From Dunaliella salina (lineage: Eukaryota; Chlorophyta; Chlorophyceae; Chlamydomonadales; Dunaliellaceae): a stretch of 11,293 bases of DNA. Below are positions 1 to 7,755 of this stretch, piece after piece. A program made the translations under genes and the position numbers. Location of the stretch: the NCBI GenBank assembly GCA_002284615.2, contig MU069666.1, positions 375,249 through 386,541 on the forward strand, given 5' to 3'. Under the pieces are notes generated by a model. It did not search any database. It worked only from the letters and a program-made list of their open reading frames with translations, and was not told where the DNA came from. Positions within the stretch are counted from its first letter, which is position 1; each line of letters opens with the position of its first letter.

Positions 1-264
1 TGTGTGTCCCAGCTGTTGTGATAGACGGTCAACGGTCCAGGACCGACGGGCCCACTGCTCAAAAAGGCCCCTGAACGTCCCCACGATAGCAGCAGTTTTA
101 AACCTACACTTGTAAACGACACGAAAAAGAATACCGACAATTCAGCTGTCGGTGTAACCGAATTTTTCAGTAGAAGATGGTTTTGGACACCCTTTTCTTC
201 CTCTCACATTCAATTCCTTCTCCCCGGTTTCGGTTTCGGTTCCCAGTTTCCCCACCCCACAACC
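1..264 (+). promoter_or_regulatory. Upstream region and 5' leader of the glycine-rich RNA-binding protein gene
   Basis: No coding region is supported here. The last 75 bases before the ATG are strongly pyrimidine-rich on the + strand, as in many leaders of highly expressed genes. They contain a short GGTTTC repeat at about 227-241. An inverted repeat lies at 133-153, with 7-base arms ACCGACA and TGTCGGT and a 7-base loop, about 110 bp before the start codon. I see no clear TATA box, and the transcription start cannot be placed from sequence. The bases around the ATG (ACC before it, A at -3) are a good initiation context. Confidence 0.45.
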
Positions 265-2484
265 ATGACCACCAAGCTGTACGTCGGTGAGTGTCTGTGC
301 ATGGCCCCAGTGTGTGTTCCAGGGGGGGGGCGGCGACCCTGCCAGCATCTCCACCACCCTGCCCAGAATCTGTCTTGCTGCCTGGGCTGAGCCTGCAATG
401 GACACGATGCAGCAACACCGGAGCGTGATAAGTGCTTGGGAGCGCCCTTGATTTCTTGCCTTTGCGCAACGGTTCCTGCGCACCCAGGTAACCTGCCTTG
501 GTCCGCCACCCGCGAGGACCTCAGCGGCATGTTCTCGCAGTACGGTCCTGTGGAGGATGCCTTCATCCCCACCGGTGAGTGCGTGTGTGTGCATCAGCAG
601 GATGGGGGGGGGTCCGAAGAGGAGCACCCCTTTCGTGCGTTGAGCCCTTTTTTCCACCGAAGCAGTGACTCCCCGACACGCCCTGATCGCAATGGTATTG
701 CGCGGTGATTAGAGTGCAGCGTCCATGCAGCTGGGGGGTGGTGTCGAATGCGGGTGCCTCGGTGTCGTAGGTGATGATGGTCATGCATGGAGGGGCTCAT
801 TTGCTTGCCTTCCCCCTAAGCTGACCACCGAGTCCCCCTTTGCCCCGCCCATCGTCGGCATGTTCATGCTATGTATCTAGCTTCACAGCACAATTGTTGC
901 CATCAGCGTCTGCCCCATATCGAGGCATTCGATGCGCATCAGCTGAGATATTTCGACACGTTCCGTACCGTCCCCCCCCTCTCATCTCGCCTGTCTCCTG
1001 GCTTCCTTTCTACGAATGCAGACCGCGAGACAGGCCGCCCTCGTGGCTTTGGCTTTGTGACCATGGAGTCCGGCGCTGCCATGGCCGCTGCCCAGGAGTT
1101 GAACAACACAGACTTCATGGGCCGCACCATCCGCGTGAACGAGGCCGCTCCCCCTGGCGAGGGTGGTGGACGTGGCCGCGGTGGCTACGGCGGTGGTGGC
1201 TATGGCGGTGGCCGTGGACGTGGCGGTGAGTGGGGAGAATACCGGTGGTCGTGTTCATGCGGTGTTGACCGAGGGATTGGACTAAATAAGATGGCGCCCA
1301 TGCACGCATTCATGTCCCCATGTCCTAGCCTGTACTGATGTTCTAAGAACCGGCCATTCATGGGTTTGACTGCTGTCTGAGAGGGCACATGCAGGCAATA
1401 TGTGGGATGCATAGGTGCATGCTTGCATGGCTCGCTCATGCTGCTGGGCTCCCTGCGCATGCCCCTGAAAGACAGGGGGACGTTTGCTGCCTCAATCTGT
1501 AAACGAGCATTTAATCTCTTTTTATCTAGTCCATTGGGTTGCATGTTCTCGCGGACTATCCCATGGGGTTGCACGTCCTGGGACCATCCTTGTGTTGCCC
1601 TCCTCTCCTGCCCCTCACATGTTGTTTAAATACCTCGTGCTCATTCATTATAGATTTGACTGACAGGGGCCTTGCATACGAGTGCTTATATCCCTGGTTT
1701 GGGCCTGCCCACCTGCGTTGTTTCTGAGGACGTACAGCAGCAGCAACTGTGCTGTACACTATTCCCATGTTTCAACCTGCTCAATGATGTGAAAGTTTGT
1801 ATAGGGGAGTCAGCTAATAAGATTTGTCCAAGGTGGGGCAGGGTTACCAATGTTCTGAAAGTGATCCTTTGTGTTCCATATGACCCCTGGGAATTATGAA
1901 CATGCTGCTGGATAATGTCCTGTTGAGAATTGTCACTTCATCCTAGGCCACCTACCTGGTCTGTTGATGTCTCTGACCAAATCCTTTTCTGGCTGGCTCT
2001 CTTCTCACGCTCTGTGTACTACCACTGCCTTGCTCGTCCCTTCTCTCGTCTCGACTCTAATTAAATCACTCAGGCTACGGATATGGTTACAATGGCGGTG
2101 GGTTTGATGACAGCAAACACAGCATGTCTGCACTGCCCTGCTTTTTCCTGCGAGGTTCATCTTCCTGTTTCGACAATGCTTGAATTGGCTGATTGTTCTC
2201 GTCTGATCTGTTGCCAACATGTGCTCACTCTGGACACTCACTGTCCTCTCCCTTGCTGCAGGTTACGGCGGCGGCGGCTTCGGTGGTGGTGAGTGGCATA
2301 ATTTTTCCTGCATTTGAATTACACCGTTTCATTTTTGTAGGCCAGAATCCAGTTGGCTGGACGGAGCTGGATACTCGGTACAGCTATGCCTGAGTGCTCA
2401 CTGATTGCCTCACTGCTCTTTTCTGTGTTTGCAGACATGGGTGGTGGATACGGTGGTGGCTACAGCGGTTATGGTGGCTACTAA
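265..2484 (+). CDS. Glycine-rich RNA-binding protein (single RRM plus Gly-rich tail), six exons
   Basis: I joined exons 265-286, 488-574, 1022-1225, 2074-2097, 2262-2288 and 2435-2484 into 414 nt: 137 aa plus TAA. Residues 5-10 are RNP2 (LYVGNL) and residues 44-51 are RNP1 (RGFGFVTM). The RRM covers about residues 4-77. Residues 82-137 are a Gly/Tyr/Arg tail with RGRG and GGYGG units. The order and length match the short RRM-plus-glycine-rich family of plants, algae and other eukaryotes. That family binds single-stranded RNA through the RRM, and many members are linked to stress, cold or clock-controlled RNA processing; that role is inferred here. Donors are GTGAGT four times and GTGGGT once, and all acceptors end in AG. 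All introns are phase 1 after a G. Spliced together, the RRM is uninterrupted and free of stops, which is strong support. The tail exons (24, 27 and 50 nt) are the least certain, since tiny Gly-rich exons could be alternatively spliced. Confidence 0.93.
575..1021 (+). other. Intron 2 of the RNA-binding protein gene
   Basis: This 447-nt intron splits the RRM between the residues PT and DRETG, between RNP2 and RNP1. It begins GTGAGT and ends GCAG. It contains a run of nine G (604-612) and a run of eight C (972-979). Reading frames inside it do not continue the RRM, and I see no extra exon. The exons on either side join to a continuous RRM, which excludes a constitutive exon here. Confidence 0.85.
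1226..2073 (+). other. Intron 3 of the RNA-binding protein gene
   Basis: This 848-nt intron is the longest of the gene and lies inside the glycine-rich tail. It starts GTGAGT. It ends in a pyrimidine-rich stretch with a CTAAT branch-point-like site at 2057-2061, followed by CAG. If retained, the exon 3 frame stays open for 37 more codons and stops with TGA at 1336-1338, giving a protein with a complete RRM but a shortened tail. I saw no further Gly-rich coding block within it. Confidence 0.8.
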
Positions 2485-3150
2485 GTGCCACCCCAGCCTC
2501 AGAAGCAGGACTGTCTGGAGGAGGCTCTCCCCGAGCCTTCATCCTATTTTGACCCTATCTTGGCAGCTTGGCTCGTAGCTGCATCGTAATACCTCCCCTG
2601 TAGGACTGCATCAGCCGCCTGGCTGCATGTTGGGGCCGCAGGTGTGCTGAGTGGTGAAAACGAATGATTGTGCCCCTGTGCTGAGACTCTGGCTGGAGTG
2701 GGGGGGTCTGCTTGTGTGGGCTGGCTCTGCAAGCACCTCCCCCCATGTACATAGACTGTGCTCTCCTGATTCGCCATGCTTCTGAAGAACAAGTCGATTC
2801 ATTGTTGGCTGGTTTTGCTTTCCGGGCTCATGTTTTCCCATTCACATGACTTGCAGGGGGGGGGATTAGTTGGGTTGCAGCAACTGTGCGCATGTCCGGT
2901 TTTGATGTTATTTGTTTGCATGCCTGATCTGAGGGAATTTAATGAGAGAGACTACATGTGATGTATAAGTAATGTTTGTTTGCAGGACGTGTGGCAATTT
3001 TTATGACCTTTACCTAATGACCTGTTCCCGACATTTAATTGCGTGCCATCACTTGATGCACCCTCATGTTCTCAGCTGTTTGTGGACTGTACTGCTGATT
3101 TGGATGGAATCTGTTTCTTCTGCGGTGCATTTGTAATGGGTTCTGGCTCA
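2485..3150 (+). other. Probable 3' UTR of the RNA-binding protein gene
   Basis: No supported reading frame occurs after the TAA at 2482-2484. The first TGTAA downstream is at 3132-3136. TGTAA is the usual polyadenylation signal in chlorophyte algae, so cleavage near 3145-3155 would give a 3' UTR of about 660 nt, within the normal range for that group. The end is inferred from this motif only and would be wrong if the organism is not a green alga. A nine-G run lies at 2856-2864. Confidence 0.4.
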
Positions 3151-4166
3151 TGGCATGCGCTTCGTGTATGGCAAACAGTGTGCATATATCAAGGCATTAG
3201 GGATAACATCTGGGAGGTCAAGTCAGTAAGGCTGACCAAACCTGGGACCACGAATTCGGATTATTGGTAGCTACTGCCTGACAAGGCCAGGAATCCAGAA
3301 CATACAAACAAGGTTGCTTTTGTGGATAATTCTTCAGATGCTCAAAGGGATCTCAATGGCGTTGGAAAGGTTAGCGTACATTATACCTGCCTACAAGGAC
3401 AGCTGAGCTGAAGCACAGATGCCTGTGACCAAACTTGTCTCCAGAAGAAAAGTGCTCAAATTTGTGTGTACACATATCATTGGAATGTGGAAGAAAGGCT
3501 GAAGCTGAGTCTGGAAGTGTGAATTGCTGGAAGAAACTGTGCATCAAATGGACATGGTTTACAGAAGGTTTACATGGAGTATTAAGCCTTCAGCCAGAAG
3601 TGTGAATTGCTGGATGAAACTGTGCATCAAATGGACATGCGAAGTAGAGCATTGAAATTCCATCGAAGTGTTAGGATCTTAAGCATTTGCTCTCATAACA
3701 CCAAAAATTGAAGATGCTCAGCTTTAAGAGGACAGCACAACCCCACTGAAATTGTTCAGAGAAGCTGTAACAGACATGTTCACGTTTGGAAAGGGAGGGA
3801 TTCAATTTATTGTTGAAGCTCAGTCACAACCAAGCTGTAATGTACAGACTGATTTCAAGGATCACACACATGTAGAGGGAGGTTACAAGGTTTACAAGGA
3901 TAAGGCCTTCAATCAAGAATTGCGACTGCTAGCCTGCTCACAAACGGCGATTAATTCATGAAGGAAAAATGGAAGTTTATTATTGTTCTGGAAAAAAAAG
4001 CGGACACATCATGAAATCCTGCCTGTGAGAAGAAGGGAGCATATTTCTTGCGGAGAGAGACCACCTAAGGATGTGTGCAATAAAAGAGAACATGTTGTTC
4101 AAGGGGGCTACAAGGTGTTGGCCTACAGCCCGAGAATCTGGCTGATCGGCTGCTGGTGAAACATTC
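3151..4166. other. Intergenic or decayed repeat DNA without a supported gene
   Basis: All frames are interrupted; the longest stretch without a stop (3752-3961, + strand) has no recognisable domain. The region contains a 43-bp direct repeat (listed separately). It also contains two diverged stretches coding for an HV-(x)-GGYKV-like string at about 3867-3892 and 4088-4113. A weak CCHC-knuckle-like string lies at 3975-4022. Part of it may be the 3' UTR of LINE-A, which ends in coding sense at 4167, but no poly(T) or short tandem tail marks the end of that element. I could not find target-site duplications. Confidence 0.4.
3514..3639 (+). repeat. 43-bp direct repeat, two copies
   Basis: Copies at 3514-3556 and 3597-3639 both begin GAAGTGTGAATTGCTGGA and differ at one base (A at 3532, T at 3615), 42 of 43 identical. 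They start 83 bp apart and the 40 bp between them is not repeated after the second copy. Such near-identity in otherwise decayed DNA points to a recent local duplication. I do not recognise the unit. Confidence 0.85.
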
Positions 4167-4676
4167 TCAACCAGTATCAAAAATTGAAACCAATTCCGAC
4201 AAAAATTTCGAAAGGCTGCACGAGTCTTGATTCAGAAAAGCATTGACTTCAAGATCAGTCAAACAATGGAACCCCTCCAAAAAAGGAATAAAGTCAGTGT
4301 TTGGGAGCTGGGCAAAAATGTGAAATGGTCTAAAGAGATCAATAAAGAGGTCCTTATATTTTCTCCGCAGCTCACACACTACAAAGTGCTTGCAATAGAA
4401 AAGAGCGTGCTTCTCATCTTGCACATCAGCACAATCACACTTGTCACAAATGTTTGATCCACCGTGCCATTTACAAGACTCGACCTTTAAGCAGTGAGCC
4501 CAAAGTCTAAACCTGCTCACATTCCTCATGACTCCTTTGTCCAGATCCCTAAATAAGTAAGATGGAGTGCAAAAAGGAGTGTGTGTTGTTTGATTCAAAG
4601 GCATCCCACACCAATGATGGTAAGTCACTGCTTTCTGTTCACCGCCCACGGATTCAGAGTACCCGCATCTCTCCAA
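4167..4676 (-). other. C-terminal Cys/His motif region of LINE-A ORF2
   Basis: The frame carries RNVSRFRLWAHCLKVESCKW, then CDKCDCADVQDEKHALFYC. The arrangement C-x2-C, His and C after a basic R-x-R helix is the usual C-terminal zinc-binding motif of L1-like and algal LINE ORF2 proteins, thought to bind the element RNA. About 85 further residues follow before the stop at 4169-4167. The join to the RT piece lies in the overlap 4625-4676. Confidence 0.8.
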
Positions 4677-4899
4677 ACCTTTTGCTGCCTGTATCTCAAA
4701 TTACAAATGAATTCCTGCATGGGGATCTCAGAAGCACTCAGCATCTTTTGCTTAAACATGTCCTCTGAGAGCATGCCACTGAAGGCTGAAGACACATGAG
4801 CAGACCAACAAGCCTCATCCCTGTTAGCAAGGTTTAAGTCTGCTTTCAGAACCCTGCGTAATGTTTCACTGTTTGAGTCAAGCATACTGTTAAAAAACT

Positions 4900-6226
4900 T
4901 GACAGTGGCCCTGAACCAATATAATTGTAGAGGCTCTCGGCCACACTCTCTCAGCACTGGCCAGTTTGTGGCAGAGCTCTTCACACCTAAAAACCGCCTT
5001 AAGGAGCACAATTGCCTTTTTTGTAATTGGCTCTTGAATTCGCAGCCTTCACTTAAATATCCTGTTCCCGACACTTGGCACGCATACATTCCAGCCGGAA
5101 TACCATACACTTTAGATAGCCAAATTAAAGCGTGCGGCCTATCCCTAAGCTCATGTTCATGCACAAGCTCTCTAATCCTTTGCTGCGCAGCCATGTAAGG
5201 CCGCACAGCATGCTCCTCAGACACCTTCAAATTCATGTGCTTGTCAACAAGCATGCCCAGGTATCTAAAATGTTCTTTTGCAGGAAGAGCCACATCTCCA
5301 TTCAGAAAGTTGGTAGAGAAGCACACGGCCTACTGTTAAAATGCATGACCTCAGATTTTGATGTATTTACCGTCAGCCTTTTTTTCATTGCATAAGCACG
5401 CAACCTATTTAGCATAGTCTGCATTTCACCCGGATCATTGGCAGTCAAACTCAGGTCATCTGCATACAGCATGTATACGACGCCATTCACTCCATCTCCA
5501 GTCAGAGCACCTCTTATACCTTCACTGATTTCTTTGCCCATGTCATTGATGTACAAAGAAAACAGGAGAGGGGACAGAGGACAACCTTGCTTGACTCCAT
5601 TTGTCAGATGCACGCCTGCCCTTTTTCCCCATCCATCAAGAGGTACTCATCATCTAAGTACATCTCCCTGATTGCCTGGAGAAGTAGAGAAGGCATGCGT
5701 TCCAAATGCTTCCAAAGCTGCGCGCGGGGCACAGTATCGTAGGCTTGAGTGAAATCTATAAATGCAGCATGCAATCTAGGTGACTGCCGTGGCTTGAGCT
5801 TTTTTGCTGCGTTCCTTAGGTGCCTCAGAATGAAGAGAGGATGCAAGGTGCTCCTGCCAGGGTAGAAGCCGAATTGTGTGTCAGGGATTTTTTTTTTTGA
5901 ACACACCAGTCTGTCACCAAGTCTTTCAGCACATTGGCATAAATACGGTACATGACCCCACTGACCGCGTTCATCCTGTAATTTCCAGGATTTGCCGAAG
6001 CTCCGTTTCTATGTAGGGGGTTTAACTTTGCTACCTTCCACATTGCCGGAATCCTAGCTTTACTCAGACACACCTTATACAAGCGTGCTAACAAAGGTAC
6101 CAACACATTCACAGAAACCACTTTCCGACCATCATTGTGGGGCAAACAGGCATACTTTAAAAAGGGCACAGGAATGCCATCTAAACCAGGGAAGGCACCA
6201 ACACAGCTTCTGGATGTGGGACCCAA
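4900..6226 (-). other. Reverse transcriptase domain of LINE-A ORF2 (three frame changes)
   Basis: Motifs in order are PGLDGIPVPFLK and MWKVAKLNPLHRNG with NPGNYR (motifs 0-1), then DTQFGFYPGRST (motif 2). Next come AAFIDFTQAYDTV (motif A, catalytic Asp) and GVKQGCPLSPLLFSLYIND (motif B). YMLYADDLSLTA is motif C, with YADD at 5466-5455. Last is HFRYLGMLVD (motif E). This is the full non-LTR set, including the N-terminal motif 0 absent from retroviral enzymes. Frame changes fall at the A11 run (5898-5888), near 5604-5630 and near 5302-5326. The catalytic aspartates are intact. Confidence 0.9.
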
Positions 6227-6869
6227 CCAATTTTTCCATCACTGCCGTGCTAGGAAGTTCCAGACAGTCAGGTTGGGGAACGAGCGCACAACTCCGCCTA
6301 TCCTGTTGTGGCACTGTTGGTTGTGCTCGGAAATGTTTATGCAAATGCTTGCTCCACTCATGTGGTGCAGCTGGAGTGGCCTGTGAAATCTTCCTCTTCC
6401 TCAGCATGGCATGGACTTGAGGGTCCTTCCCATATAGCCTATCTAAAAACAGCATGCACTGCTGCCTTTGATGCCGGCGCTTTGTCCTACGGTTGCACTT
6501 TCTGCTTTCTATCCTTAGAAACATGCACGCATGCTTTGCTTCGCCACGCTTCACTGCCTCTATGAACCACTTGCGCTTCATATGACACTCATCATTGAAC
6601 CAGACAGGACTTAACGGTCCCTTATGCTTCCTTGCACGCACAAAAGCACAATTTGCTAAGGAAGACATGCCCACAGCCCTATCACTTGCAGCTTGCAGGA
6701 CGAGAGAGCGCACACAAAAAGCAAGTTTATTAGCATCGCCAGCAGCCTCTGCCTCATCGAATTGATGCAAAAGCTCTGCGTTGGTAACCAAATGCTGAGC
6801 AAAGGCAAAAGCTCTGTCATGATCCCACCGCAACGTCAGTTTGTTGTCACACAACCTGCCTGGCACACA

Positions 6870-7734
6870 TGCTTCCTTTCACTGGCTGCATTCATGCCTG
6901 AATTACCAGCAACTTTAAAGGCCATGCTCAAACCACAATGATCTGAAGCAAAAGTGTCCAGCATCTGAAATGCTTGCGCAAGTTTGTACAAGGCAGGCGA
7001 CAGCATGACATGGTCAGGCCTACTTCTCCTATCATTAAAATACCCAACAAAAGATGGCTGCCCATTATCACCAGCCACCCGCCCTGTAGCTATTGCCAGG
7101 TTTGATGCTGCTGCCAAGTCTACCGGTAGTTTGCTAGACGTATTCACAGAATGACATTCACACCTCCTTGCCTCCAAAAATTCAGGGCAGTCAACCATGA
7201 AGTCGAAGTGCGCATCACTCACTTTACTCAGCACTCCCACGTGAGCGTTGAAATCACTACATTTTAAAACGTCAGGGGACACCTGGAGCGTGTCAAGCAC
7301 ATCCTCAAATAGATGAGTGTAATGACTCTCCAGTTTTTTGGAACTGAACTCTGCACTATGCGGATTTATGTAAACAGCACCAAGCACAACATCCTCATCA
7401 AGCCCAAACATGCACTTTGCACACTTCATATGCACTGCAAGTGCTCACTGTAGCGGAGGAAGCTGACATTATCATCTGCACAACTGGGGGCACTCAGGAC
7501 GGCTATGCCATGGCCTTTTCTACCCTCAAGCTCATCTGCCATGTTGACAGTGTGCACAGCAAATCCAGGCAAAAAAGGCAATATTCTTTCCAACTTCTTG
7601 GTCCTTGTTTCTACAAGAATAGTTACATCATGACCTCCCACCAAGCCACATACATCCCTTATCTTACTTTCAGCGTTAGCATCCTTACTTGGGTTTCCTA
7701 TCCCATCTACATTGAGAACAAGTAGCTTCAGGCC
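6870..7734 (-). other. APE-type endonuclease domain of LINE-A ORF2 (one frame change near 7430)
   Basis: The domain opens with LKLLVLNVDGIGNPSK (first EEP strand and Asn), followed by ILVETR with the catalytic Glu. After the frame change it continues with GAVYINPHS, SDFNAHVG (Asp at 7255-7253), RSRPDHVML and ASDHCGLSM, the last supplying the Asp-His pair. These are the motifs of the exonuclease-endonuclease-phosphatase fold used by APE-type LINEs to nick the target strand. The usual GDFNA is SDFNA here. All catalytic residues I can identify are still present, so the damage is frame loss and not active-site loss. Confidence 0.87.
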
Positions 7735-7755
7735 GTTCTCAGGCCGGCCACCCTC

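Larger units (their letters stand above)
4167..7755 (-). pseudogene. LINE-A ORF2: endonuclease / reverse transcriptase / Cys-His motif, seven frame changes
   Basis: The polyprotein would be about 1195 aa if continuous. The open pieces are 7755-7426, 7435-6836, 6866-6132, 6226-5825, 5906-5604, 5613-5302, 5326-4625 and 4676-4167. Each piece joins the next by a one-base shift, and protein similarity to LINE ORF2 continues across every join. I find no stop codon inside a piece before its join. Six of the seven shifts fit the loss of one base and one (near 6222) fits a gain. The start is odd: the frame follows directly from the ORF1 TAG, and the first in-frame ATG is only after the catalytic Glu of the endonuclease. 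It would have nicked target DNA and reverse-transcribed the element RNA at that site. Confidence 0.88.

Noticed and set aside
142..657. A - strand 171-codon frame at the left end
   Set aside because: It overlaps exons 1 and 2 of the RNA-binding gene on the opposite strand and has no recognisable motif.
871..1338. A 155-codon + strand frame covering exon 3 as a single unspliced gene
   Set aside because: Its first half is intron 2 and lacks RNP2. Splicing to 488-574 and 265-286 rebuilds a complete RRM.
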